This document shows positions 50,458 through 58,493 of a DNA stretch of 64,000 bases, piece by piece. A program made the position numbers and the translations under genes. The first letter of the stretch is position 1; the number at the start of each line of letters is the position of its first letter. This DNA comes from Muriiphilus sp048268845 (GTDB taxonomy: Bacteria > Pseudomonadota > Alphaproteobacteria > Rhodobacterales > Rhodobacteraceae), in assembly GCA_048268845.1 (NCBI GenBank), contig JBLWUQ010000005.1, forward strand, positions 1 through 64,000, in the 5' to 3' direction. The notes beneath the pieces were generated by a model. The model was not told the DNA's origin. It did not search any database and worked only from the letters and a program-made list of their open reading frames with translations.

Positions 50458-51489
50458 TCAGCGGGCGATCGTCTTGCCCCAGGCCTCGACCCATGCCGAG
50501 CGGTTGGCCTCGATGGCGACGGGGTCGAAGCGCATCAGTCCGGCGGTGGCGTCGGGACCGTAGACGACCGAGGCCGCCACGTCATCGGCCAGAACCGTTT
50601 TCGCGTTCGTCGGCGTGTAGCGCAGCGCCTCCGAGAAACAGGCCTGGGCTTCCGGTGCCAGTTCCATGTCGATGAACTTCGACGCCAGTTCGACGTTGTC
50701 ACGGCCAGCAACGAGGCTTGCGGTGATGAAGCTGGCCGGCGTGCCCTCTTCGCCCTGCACGAACTTCACGTCCAGCCCCGCAAGTTGCAGCGTATAAGCG
50801 TAGTCCGAGGCATAGGGGGCGATCCAGGCGTCGTTCTGGGCGAACTCCTGCTGGATTTCCGGCGATTTCGACACCACGATCGCGCCCTGCTCGAGCAGCT
50901 TGGCAACCGCGTCGAGGCCGGGCTGGATGTTCTCGAGCGTGCCGCCCGAAATCTGGTTCAGCATCAGCATGCCGATCATGCCGTAGCCGTTCGAGATATC
51001 GGTCAGGACCAGACGATCGCTGTATTCCGGGTTCAGAAGGTCTGCCCACTTGGTCGGAGCTTCGGCCATCTTGTCGGCGGCATAGACCAGCCCGACCGCG
51101 GCGATCTGGTAGGCCGGGCCTTCACCGCTGGCGATGCCGGTCTTGGCGAAATCGTAGACATCGGCCAGGTTGGGGACCAGTTCGGGGTCGATCGGCTGCA
51201 ACAGCCCTTCGCTCGCGCCGACGATCTCCTGCCCACCCGAGAAGTGGATGACGTCGAACTGCGGCGCATCCTTCTGGGCGCGGATCTGCGCGAAGGCATC
51301 GGCGGAATAGGCGGTCACGATGTTGACCTTGGCGCCGGTGGCGGCTTCGAACGGGTCGATGACGCAGGCGCGGTGCGCCTCTTCATAGGCGCCGCCGAAC
51401 GAGTTGATGGTGATTTCCTGGGCCATGGCCGGAAGCGCGAAAAGGCCGACGGCGACCGAGCCGAGAAGAGTGCGTGAGGCGATAATCAT
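50458..51489 (-). CDS. ABC periplasmic binding protein (PotD-like, spermidine/putrescine family)
   Basis: A 343-residue protein with signal peptide MIIASRTLLGSVAVGLFALP (cleavage near AMA-Q). The mature N-terminus EITINSFGGAYEEAHRACVI and the domain ending SFITASLVAGRDNVELASKF match the PotD/AfuA superfamily. Two conserved Asp/Trp-type substrate residues were not placed. It is 68-78 bases downstream of the DUF3830 gene. Confidence 0.9.
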   Translation of the reverse strand: MIIASRTLLGSVAVGLFALPAMAQEITINSFGGAYEEAHRACVIDPFEAATGAKVNIVTAYSADAFAQIRAQKDAPQFDVIHFSGGQEIVGASEGLLQPIDPELVPNLADVYDFAKTGIASGEGPAYQIAAVGLVYAADKMAEAPTKWADLLNPEYSDRLVLTDISNGYGMIGMLMLNQISGGTLENIQPGLDAVAKLLEQGAIVVSKSPEIQQEFAQNDAWIAPYASDYAYTLQLAGLDVKFVQGEEGTPASFITASLVAGRDNVELASKFIDMELAPEAQACFSEALRYTPTNAKTVLADDVAASVVYGPDATAGLMRFDPVAIEANRSAWVEAWGKTIAR

Positions 51490-51567
51490 GGTGTTTCCTA
51501 TCTGTGGTCAACGGGGAAAGTCACGGGCCGAACCGAGGCGGCAACAAGCCGCCGCGGCCCGGTCAGG

Positions 51568-52044
51568 TCAGACGTGGCGGCCAAGCTCGACCATCCGCTC
51601 GCCCTTGCGGCGGATGATACGGCATTGCTCGACCACGGCATCGAAATTCTCTGTGATCTTGCCGAAGAAGTTGGGGGCGGTCCAGCCGGTCGGGCCGGCG
51701 GTGCGGGCACCCTCGCCATAGACAAGGCCGACTTCCCAGAACTCGTCCGGGTCCATCTTGAAGTAGTTCTTCGGCTGATAGAACCACAGCAACTCGCCCG
51801 GCGCCGGGAAGCTGGTGATGTTTTCCGGGCCGATGCTGGTCGGATCGAAGGTCTGCGCGCTTTTCGGCAGACCCATCATGATTTCGGGTCCGGTATAGGA
51901 GGCGTGAAGCGCCGGCCACTGCACCGGCTCGTGCAGCGCGCTCCAGATCGCGGCACAGGTCTTGGGTGCCGTATCCTCATAGAGAGTGATGATGCCCTTC
52001 ACGTCGGTATCGAGAAACTTGAGATAGAGTTTGCGGTTCGCCAT
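51568..52044 (-). CDS. DUF3830 family protein (cyclophilin-like fold)
   Basis: A 158-residue protein: NRKLYLKFLDTDVKGIITLY, EDTAPKTCAAIWSAL, a hydrophobic strand with the GPENITSFPAPGELLWFYQP segment. This is the DUF3830/cyclophilin-like pattern seen in several transporter and hydrolase clusters, including amidase/nitrilase ones. It heads the transport operon. It probably binds the transported ligand or its product. Start at 52044 (MANRKLYLK). Confidence 0.7.
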   Translation of the reverse strand: MANRKLYLKFLDTDVKGIITLYEDTAPKTCAAIWSALHEPVQWPALHASYTGPEIMMGLPKSAQTFDPTSIGPENITSFPAPGELLWFYQPKNYFKMDPDEFWEVGLVYGEGARTAGPTGWTAPNFFGKITENFDAVVEQCRIIRRKGERMVELGRHV

Positions 52045-52424
52045 GGTGATGATTCCTACTGATTTCCTTCCATAGCAACAGATTTGGCGCAATTCGTCCA
52101 ATCCAATTGGGGCATGTGAGCGATAAGAAACCCTTATGACCTCCTGCGAACCGATGATTTCAACCCCTGCCCGGCCCTGGCCGATGACCGGCGGGACGCG
52201 ACCCGAGTGCCCGTTTCTTGCGGAAAAAAAGAGAAGACCGCACAATCCCGGTCCTGCCGGACAACCGCTCTCGGGGCCGCTTGTGACGACGAAAAAGCGG
52301 CTGCACCGCCCCGCCCGGCGGAGCCACGAACCGCCCGACCCGGTTTTGTCGCACAGTTCCCGCTCAACTGCTTACAGCTTCGGAAGGATTGCGCTAAACT
52401 GTGTCGAAACCAGAGGAAAGCCTC
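52045..52424. other. divergent intergenic region, no gene seen
   Basis: About 380 bases between the DUF3830 gene and the first ATP-grasp-like gene. It holds a CCAATTGG palindrome at 52103-52110 and a run of A residues at 52226-52233, which may belong to promoters in either direction. Longer open frames here are not supported by homology, RBS or codon pattern. Confidence 0.5.
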
Positions 52425-53243
52425 ATGCCCTTGATCGGAATATCTCATTCGAGCGGCGTCTTTCGCAAAGGATACATATTGCACGCCCTGGCCGAAAACT
52501 GGCGCTCCCGAGGCATCGAGGTCGAGATCGGATCGGATTTCCCTCCGGCGGCCGACCTGGGCATCCTCCATCACAACTGCACGCGTCTGAATCCGGCCGA
52601 TCTGCCGCCCTCCCCCGATGGCCTGCGGGTTCTGAACCGCGATGTCCTTGATATCTCAAAACGGCTCTATTCGGAGCTGATGCTGGCGGACGGCGACGAT
52701 TGGGGTGGGCCCGTCATCGTGAAGTCCAATCTCAATCACTTCGGCGTCCCGGAACGCCACGGCGCGCCGCGCAACCGCCTGCGCGAGGTGCAGAAGTTGC
52801 TGGCAGGCTACAACTGGAAACTGGCGCGATGCCTGCCGCACAAGGTCTATCCGGTTCTGGCTTCGATCAGCGATGTGCCGGGTTGGGTCTGGCGGCGCGA
52901 GGATCTCCTGGTCGAACGCTTCCTGCCTGAACGCGAGGGCGATCTTTTCGCCATGCGCGGCTGGATTTTTCTGGGCGCGGCCAGCTATGGCTACCGGGTT
53001 GTTTCAACCCATCCGATGGTCAAATCGGCCAACAAGGTCAGCCACGAATATCTTGATGAAGTTCCGCCCGAGCTTGAAGCCGCGCGCCAGCGTATGGGGT
53101 TTGACTACGGCAAGTTCGACTACGTCGTTCATGACGGTCGCGCCATTCTTCTTGACGCGAACAAGACACCGACCTACTCGGGCGGCCCGCTATCGGACCG
53201 GCTCAAACGGTTGGCTGATGCAGCGACGGAGTTCCTGCCATGA
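52425..53243 (+). CDS. ATP-grasp-like protein, unrecognised
   Basis: A 272-residue protein without a firm family name. The layout suggests an ATP-grasp fold: an N-terminal pre-ATP-grasp part (LIGISHSSGVFRKGYILHAL), a strand with a lysine (GGPVIVKSNLNHFGVPE near residue 100), LLVERFLPEREGDLFAMRGW, and a C-terminal strand (FDYVVHDGRAILLDANKTP) with the D..N metal pattern. The ATG at 52425 has AGAGG six bases away; a GTG at 52401 is an alternative. It overlaps the next gene in ATGA. Its product could be a peptide or amide, but no substrate can be named. Confidence 0.5.
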   Translation: MPLIGISHSSGVFRKGYILHALAENWRSRGIEVEIGSDFPPAADLGILHHNCTRLNPADLPPSPDGLRVLNRDVLDISKRLYSELMLADGDDWGGPVIVKSNLNHFGVPERHGAPRNRLREVQKLLAGYNWKLARCLPHKVYPVLASISDVPGWVWRREDLLVERFLPEREGDLFAMRGWIFLGAASYGYRVVSTHPMVKSANKVSHEYLDEVPPELEAARQRMGFDYGKFDYVVHDGRAILLDANKTPTYSGGPLSDRLKRLADAATEFLP

Positions 53244-54436
53244 TGTCGCTGTCGCGCCTTGAGCCCGTCGTGGGGGCAGAGCGTCTTCTCCCCCCTGATG
53301 CTGCCTTCATGGCGCGTAGCGACCTCCACCAAACGCGGCTTTTGGGCTATCGACCGCGAAACCTCGATGCTGTTACGACCGTTTTGCTTGGCCTTTTAGG
53401 TGCGCGGCCCACCGTGCGCCACCGTTCCGGTGCGACCGACGAAATCCTGACGTTTCTGGCCGGGTCCGGGTTGCGGATCGAGGAGGAGATGCACCTGTTC
53501 GAAACCGCCGATGAGGCCGAAGCGATCGCCGACCGCCTGATTGCACGGGGCAAGCGGCTCTTTTGGTATTATCCGCTGCGCGAAGGGCGCTTCGCCGAGG
53601 ACGCGCATGTGGTGCCCCCGGTACTGTGGGCGCGATTGAACAACAAGGAGCATCTTGGCGATCTGGTGCCGGCCGGCGCGCTGGCCAAACGCCGGGTGAT
53701 GCCGCTTGCGCAATTGGGGCACGATCTGGCCGAGCGCCCGGCATACCTGAAGGCAGCAGGACAGGCCGCAACAGCCTGGGGCTTTGCCGTGCGCCATGTG
53801 TGCACTGATGACGACGTGACGGCCGCGCGTGCGGATTTTACGGAGCAAGGCGTTGAGCGTATCCTTGTGGAAGAGGCCGTCGATGTCACAACATGTTGGT
53901 GTGCAAACCTGAGCGTGCTGGATACGGCGGTGACCTATCTTGGCGCTGCCGAGCAGACCTTTTCGACACCGACGCGGCAATCGGGCAGCGTGATCGACCC
54001 TGAAGTCCCCTTCCCCGCAGCGGGGGTCTCACTGGCGCTAGAAGTGGCCGCGGCGGCGCATCGCGAGGGTTTTCGCGGGGTGTGCGGACTCGATATCGGC
54101 CAGGCCCGCGACGGCCGCTTGATCGTCTTCGATCCCAACTTCCGCTTCAATGCCTCGACGGCGCAGGTCTTGCTCCATCCCGCCGCCGTGGCGCGCAGCG
54201 GCCTTGGCGTCAGCACGTCCTTCGCCGCACAGCCGGCCCTTCCAATCAGTGAGGTCATTGCCCGGATCGCCGGTCCGGTTGCCGATGGCTGGTTCGTTCC
54301 GACCCGCCTGATCGACCAGACGCTCTTGCCGGCCGCCGAGGGAACAGGCTCCTGCACCGGCTTCGTGATGGGCAGGACGCGGGCCGAGGCGAATGACAAC
54401 GCAGCCACGCTCAGCGCGCTGATTGCCGAGGCGTAA
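53240..54436 (+). CDS. second ATP-grasp-like protein, unrecognised
   Basis: A 398-residue protein. Its C-terminal half carries an ATP-grasp-like set: GVERILVEEAVDVTTCW (central strand with glutamates), then GFRGVCGLDIGQARDGRLIV and FDPNFRFNASTAQVLL, where D and N fit the Mg-ATP site. The N-terminal 150 residues (GYRPRNLDAVTTVLLGLLGA) do not resemble a known domain by eye. It is translationally coupled to the previous gene. Two such ligases in tandem are characteristic of small peptide or modified amino acid biosynthesis, but this operon lacks a recognisable third gene. Confidence 0.5.
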   Translation: MMSLSRLEPVVGAERLLPPDAAFMARSDLHQTRLLGYRPRNLDAVTTVLLGLLGARPTVRHRSGATDEILTFLAGSGLRIEEEMHLFETADEAEAIADRLIARGKRLFWYYPLREGRFAEDAHVVPPVLWARLNNKEHLGDLVPAGALAKRRVMPLAQLGHDLAERPAYLKAAGQAATAWGFAVRHVCTDDDVTAARADFTEQGVERILVEEAVDVTTCWCANLSVLDTAVTYLGAAEQTFSTPTRQSGSVIDPEVPFPAAGVSLALEVAAAAHREGFRGVCGLDIGQARDGRLIVFDPNFRFNASTAQVLLHPAAVARSGLGVSTSFAAQPALPISEVIARIAGPVADGWFVPTRLIDQTLLPAAEGTGSCTGFVMGRTRAEANDNAATLSALIAEA

Positions 54437-54532
54437 ACGGGGTCTGGCAGGCGAACGCGGTCCGGCCTGGACAGTGATCCGCCCGATGCCGCGCGCTGGA
54501 CCACGGCTTTCGCGCCGGTCCAGCCTTGGGGG

Positions 54533-54793
54533 TCACGGATTGGCGCGGGTGATTGCGACCTGCCAGGCGATCGGGCCGTCCTGCAGGTATTCGAACGTGA
54601 ACCTGCCCGGATGCATCGCCTCGATCCGGTTCAGAAGCGGCACGGGTGCGTGATCGTTGATCAGCACGAAGGCCTTGCCGGGGGCCAGCGCGTCGATGGC
54701 GGCAAAGACGGTTGCGTGGCGTTGCGGCGGCATCATCGGCCGCAGGTCGACGATCGCGGGGGTATCGTCAGCGGGGGATTGGACGTTGGTCAT
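54533..54793 (-). CDS. DUF2249 family protein
   Basis: An 86-residue protein: PAIVDLRPMMPPQRHATVFA, VLINDHAPVPLLNRIEA, FEYLQDGPIAWQVAITR. This is the DUF2249 pattern (LDVRxLPPPERH...LVNDHDPxPL). Such proteins occur near hemerythrin, Rrf2 regulators and nitric-oxide genes. Here it is divergent from an NsrR-like regulator, which supports a role in nitrosative or redox stress. Confidence 0.82.
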   Translation of the reverse strand: MTNVQSPADDTPAIVDLRPMMPPQRHATVFAAIDALAPGKAFVLINDHAPVPLLNRIEAMHPGRFTFEYLQDGPIAWQVAITRANP

Positions 54794-54840
54794 TGGTGTG
54801 TTTCCTGATTTGCGTGACCATTTGCATCCGCCTTTTAAAA

Positions 54841-54855
54841 AATATTGTCAATATT
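54841..54855. promoter_or_regulatory. 15-bp palindrome in the DUF2249/Rrf2 divergent region
   Basis: AATATTGTCAATATT is a perfect inverted repeat with a central T. It lies 48-62 bp from the DUF2249 start and 125 bp from the Rrf2-type start, in an AT-rich stretch unlike the rest of the window. It does not match the known NsrR or FNR consensus well but is the best candidate operator in this interval. Confidence 0.45.
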
Positions 54856-54979
54856 CTTTTGATGGATTAAGACCGCTTTCGATATCAGGGGCGCGAGGCC
54901 GAGCGTCTTCCCGAGAGCCGGAAAATCCGGCCTCCCGCCCGACGGCAGCACCCGTGGCGGAACCGACCGGAGAGACCCC

Positions 54980-55411
54980 ATGCAACTGACCATGCTGTCT
55001 GACTACGCGCTGCGGATCCTGCTCTATGCCGCGGCCCATCCCGACCGGCTGGTGACGATCGACGAAACGCTCAGGGCCCTGCCCGCCTCGCGCGGGCATA
55101 TCATGAAGGTGGTCCTCACCCTTGGCCAGGCCGGGTTCCTGCGGTCGCAACGCGGGCGCGCCGGGGGGTTCACGCTGGCCTTGCCGCCCGCCGACATCAG
55201 GCTGGGCGACGTCCTGCGGCATACCGAACCCCATTATCAGATGGTCGAGTGCATGGGGTCGCATAACGCCTGTCCCATCACCAGCGCCTGCAGGTTGCCG
55301 GCTGTCATGCAGGAGGCACTGGCCGCGTTCATGGCGGTCATGGACCGTCACACGCTGGCCGATGTGATGTTGCAGCCATCCGATTTCCTGCCACAGGCGG
55401 CGGCGGGCTGA
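54980..55411 (+). CDS. Rrf2-family regulator, NsrR-like
   Basis: A 143-residue protein: MQLTMLSDYALRILLYAAAH, the winged helix (ALPASRGHIMKVVLTLGQAG, LRSQRGRAGGF) and the cysteine triad C-x6-C-x5-C in VECMGSHNACPITSACRL. NsrR binds a 4Fe-4S cluster through three such cysteines plus an acidic residue and senses NO. The spacing matches NsrR better than IscR. It is followed by the Mrp-type and Nfu genes, so it may control Fe-S repair. Confidence 0.88.
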   Translation: MQLTMLSDYALRILLYAAAHPDRLVTIDETLRALPASRGHIMKVVLTLGQAGFLRSQRGRAGGFTLALPPADIRLGDVLRHTEPHYQMVECMGSHNACPITSACRLPAVMQEALAAFMAVMDRHTLADVMLQPSDFLPQAAAG

Positions 55412-55581
55412 GCCTGCGCCTTCTCGGCCTGCGTGATTTCGCCGCCAGACTGGATCGACCCGTGAGAACACATATGTCAGACTCGACTTATCCACCCACC
55501 AGACGCACAACCGCCCGAACCGAACCCCTGGCGTCGCACCCTGACGCCCGCTTGGCCCGACATTGACAGGAGGCAGGACGC

Positions 55582-56766
55582 TTGACCAACCAGCAAACAC
55601 AGACCGCAGAGGCCGCGACAAATCCCTTGGCGCATCTTGGCCGCATCATCGCCATTGCCAGCGGCAAGGGCGGCGTCGGCAAATCGACCGTGACCGCGAA
55701 CCTTGCTGTCACCCTGGCGCAGCGGGGCCTTCGCGTCGGGCTGGTCGATGCCGACCTGTACGGGCCGTCAATCCCCGGCATGCTGGGCATCCCGCTTGGC
55801 GCCCCCCCGGCCACCTCGCCAAGCGGCAAGATCATTCCGGCCGAGGCGCATGGGGTCAAGGTCATCTCGATGGGGATGCTCACCGGCGACGACAATCCGG
55901 CGGTGCTGCGCGGCCCGATGGTGACGAAGTATCTGCGGATGTTCGTCACCCAGGTCGAGTGGGGCGAGCTGGATGTCCTGTTGCTCGACCTGCCGCCGGG
56001 CACGGGCGACACCCAACTGACGCTGGCGCAGTCATTCCCGCTGACCGGCGCGGTGGTCGTGTCGACGCCGCAGGATGTGAGCCTCAAGATCGCCCGTCGC
56101 GGCCTGCGCATGCTGGAACAGGTGAACGTGCCGATCCTCGGGATCATCGAGAACATGAGCGGCTTCACCTGCCCATCCTGCGGCGACGTCACGCATATCT
56201 TCCAGCAGGGCGGCGGCGCGCGCATCGCGACCAGCCTCGACGTGCCCTATCTCGGCGCCATCCCGCTTGATCCGGCCATCGTCGATGGCGGCGATTCCGG
56301 CGTCCCGCTGATGGCCGCTGCCAGCGACAGCCCGGCAGCGCAGACCTACGCCGAAATCGCGGACCGGCTGATCGGTGACATGGCCTCCGCCGCCGGTCTG
56401 CCCCCCTTTGACTGGGATGTCGCGACAGGCGAAGGCCGGCCCGCCCCGGCAGGGAATGAGGTAGCGGGCCGCCCACTGGCGCTCGACCATGACGTGACCG
56501 GGTTGACGATCCGGTGGGCCGATCGTGTTCAGAAGATCGACCCGCGCGACCTGCGGCTTGCCTGCCGCTGTGCTGCCTGCCGCGACGAGATGACCGGCAA
56601 GCCGCTTCTGGAGCCGGACAAGGTGCCGCTCGACGTGGTTCCGACCCGGATCTGGAGCGTCGGCAACTACGCCCTCGGCATCGCCTTCAGCGACGGGCAC
56701 CAGTCGGGCATCTACACCTTCCCCGTGCTGCGCGGCATCGAAAGCGCGGAGGCCGAGGATGTCTGA
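55582..56766 (+). CDS. Mrp/ApbC-type Fe-S carrier ATPase with C-terminal DUF971 domain
   Basis: A 394-residue fusion. Residues 20-270 form the P-loop ATPase: deviant Walker A GKGGVGKST near 33, DADLYGPSIPGMLG, LLLDLPPGTGDTQLTL and the cluster-binding CPSC in SGFTCPSCGDV. Residues 300-390 are a DUF971 domain (LTIRWADRVQKIDPRDLRLACRC, then IWSVGNYALGIAFSDGH). A TTG at 55582 with AGGAGG 8-13 bases upstream is the best start. DUF971 fused to Mrp is uncommon; both are seen in Fe-S maturation. It overlaps the Nfu-like gene by 8 bases. Confidence 0.85.
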   Translation: MTNQQTQTAEAATNPLAHLGRIIAIASGKGGVGKSTVTANLAVTLAQRGLRVGLVDADLYGPSIPGMLGIPLGAPPATSPSGKIIPAEAHGVKVISMGMLTGDDNPAVLRGPMVTKYLRMFVTQVEWGELDVLLLDLPPGTGDTQLTLAQSFPLTGAVVVSTPQDVSLKIARRGLRMLEQVNVPILGIIENMSGFTCPSCGDVTHIFQQGGGARIATSLDVPYLGAIPLDPAIVDGGDSGVPLMAAASDSPAAQTYAEIADRLIGDMASAAGLPPFDWDVATGEGRPAPAGNEVAGRPLALDHDVTGLTIRWADRVQKIDPRDLRLACRCAACRDEMTGKPLLEPDKVPLDVVPTRIWSVGNYALGIAFSDGHQSGIYTFPVLRGIESAEAEDV

Positions 56767-57997
56767 CGACACCCAGCCCCGCCGCATCCGCGCGCAGGCC
56801 TCGCCGCTCGATCAGCGGACCATGCGCTTCATCCTCGACGCACCGATAGAGGCCGGGCGATCGGCAAGTTTCGATGCAACCACGGCCGAAGCCCCGCTGC
56901 CGCAGGCCCTGTTCGCGATCGAGGGCGTGGCGAAAGTGCAGGTCACCGGCGAGACGATCCTGATCACACGGGCGCCGGGAAGCGAGTGGCAGGCGCTCAA
57001 GGCCCCCATTGCCGCAGCGATTCGTGCGGTGCTCGACAGCACCGATCAACCGCTTGGCAGCGCATCCACCACGCAAGCGACCGAAGGCAGCGATGAGGCG
57101 CTGCTGGCGGCGGTGACGGAGTTGCTCGAAACCAAGGCAAACCCCTCGATCGCCAGCCACGGCGGCCGTATCAGTGCCGAGGGCGTGCAGAACGGCATCG
57201 TCTATCTGCGCATGTCCGGCGGCTGTCAGGGCTGCGCCGCCTCATCGGTGACGCTGCGCAAAGGCGTCGAAACGATGTTGCGCGCGGCCTTGCCGCAGAT
57301 CCGCGAGATCGTGGACGTGACCGATCATTCAAGCGGGCAAAACCCCTTTTACCGCCAGACACCGGGCCAAAGCCCGATCGCCACGCGCGTCCTGCCCCCG
57401 GATTCGGTCGCCTGGGAGGACGGTCGGCTGGTGATCGACCCCGACTACCTCGCGCCACGCCTCGGGCTGAAGCCGGACGCGTTGCAGGCGGCATTGGAGC
57501 GCGGCGAGGTCGTCGTCACGACCGAAAGCGCGGCTGCGGCGACCTCCGGGCGAACCCGCGTGACCGCGCGCAGCGCAACGCGCGCCTGGGCGGCCGATGT
57601 CATGCCCGACGGATCGGCGCGCGAGGTTCCGCCGCCCAAGCCGCTGTCGGCGTCCGAGCGCGCAACCAGCACGCTGCCGCATCGGGTGCGCGCGCATCTC
57701 GAGGCGCTGCCGGATGACAGGCTGCCGATCACCTATGGCCGCCTCGCGCGCGATCTCGGGATGTATGCGCCGGGCTCGATCCGCGCCGTCACCGCCGCGC
57801 TCGAAACCACCATGCGCGAGGATGCCGCGGCAGACCGCCCGTTCCTCGCCGCGCAGGTCGTCGGCCGCGGCTCCGGCAAACTGCCCGGCAAGGGGTTCTT
57901 CGACCTTGCCCGCGCTCTGGGCCGTGGCCCGCGCCCGGATGAGACAGAGGCGGCTTTCCACCAGAGGCACGTAACCAGGGGCCTCGAAACTGGCTGA
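56759..57997 (+). CDS. Nfu/NifU-C-type Fe-S scaffold with extra C-terminal domains
   Basis: A 412-residue protein. Residues 15-100 resemble the Nfu N-terminal domain (MRFILDAPIEAGRSASF and LPQALFAIEGVAKVQVT). Residues 115-195 are NifU C-terminal (ASHGGRISAEGVQNGIVYLR with SGGCQGC as the cluster CxxC). Residues 220-290 resemble DUF6522 (LVIDPDYLAPRLGLKPDALQ). From 310 a helical part (LPITYGRLARDLGMYAPGSI) is unassigned. Bacterial Nfu proteins are normally about 190 residues, so this one is more than double. It likely delivers clusters under NO stress, together with the Mrp-like ATPase. Confidence 0.78.
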   Translation: MSDDTQPRRIRAQASPLDQRTMRFILDAPIEAGRSASFDATTAEAPLPQALFAIEGVAKVQVTGETILITRAPGSEWQALKAPIAAAIRAVLDSTDQPLGSASTTQATEGSDEALLAAVTELLETKANPSIASHGGRISAEGVQNGIVYLRMSGGCQGCAASSVTLRKGVETMLRAALPQIREIVDVTDHSSGQNPFYRQTPGQSPIATRVLPPDSVAWEDGRLVIDPDYLAPRLGLKPDALQAALERGEVVVTTESAAAATSGRTRVTARSATRAWAADVMPDGSAREVPPPKPLSASERATSTLPHRVRAHLEALPDDRLPITYGRLARDLGMYAPGSIRAVTAALETTMREDAAADRPFLAAQVVGRGSGKLPGKGFFDLARALGRGPRPDETEAAFHQRHVTRGLETG

Positions 57998-58493
57998 CAA
58001 GGACGGCGCCACGGGGTAGCAACGGTAATGGGCGAGCACACCGAGCGGGCGGCAGCGCAACGGTCGATGCCACTCATGCAGGCTGCGGCTTGCGGCCAGG
58101 CTATTGGCTTGTCGGCGGGAGCGGCGTTCGCCACCGACTTGCCAGAAATATGCGGATTTCCGTTGCTTTAAGGGCTCATACGCCCTCTCGGAAACCAGCA
58201 TTGTGGGGCGTTATTCGGCCGCCCCGGACGCTGCAACGGATTGGCCGCCGCCCTGACCGCCCATATTGCGGCATCCTCGACGTAATGCTGGCCGAGCGCC
58301 GCCACGCGCCGAAATACGCCGGCCGCAGGGGCAATCCGTTGGCTCCGCACTTGGCCCGCTTGCGCAAATCGAACCGAAGTCTGGCAAACCCGCAGACTCT
58401 CGTTCTGAACAAGTGACAGCCGGGGCAGGTCAAGAAAGGCACGATCTCATGGCTGACGTCGATGCCGCGCCGCTGCAGCAGAACTACACCCCG
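57998..58493. other. 496-base gap without a supported gene
   Basis: No open frame here has an RBS with homology. The sequence is GC-rich like the neighbours, with several mixed palindromic bits. It may hold the promoter region for other genes or degraded DNA. It ends just at the stop codon of the TolC-like gene. Confidence 0.5.

Noticed and set aside
52136..52651. Open frame in the region before the ATP-grasp-like genes
   Set aside because: It overlaps the real gene in another frame, has low-complexity basic content and no RBS.
54496..54523. Hairpin CTGGACC...GGTCCAG as terminator of the ATP-grasp operon
   Set aside because: The stem is interrupted and no T tract follows; it is not listed as a terminator.
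57998..58493. Several open frames on both strands
   Set aside because: Basic low-complexity translations, no RBS or homology; no consistent reading frame.
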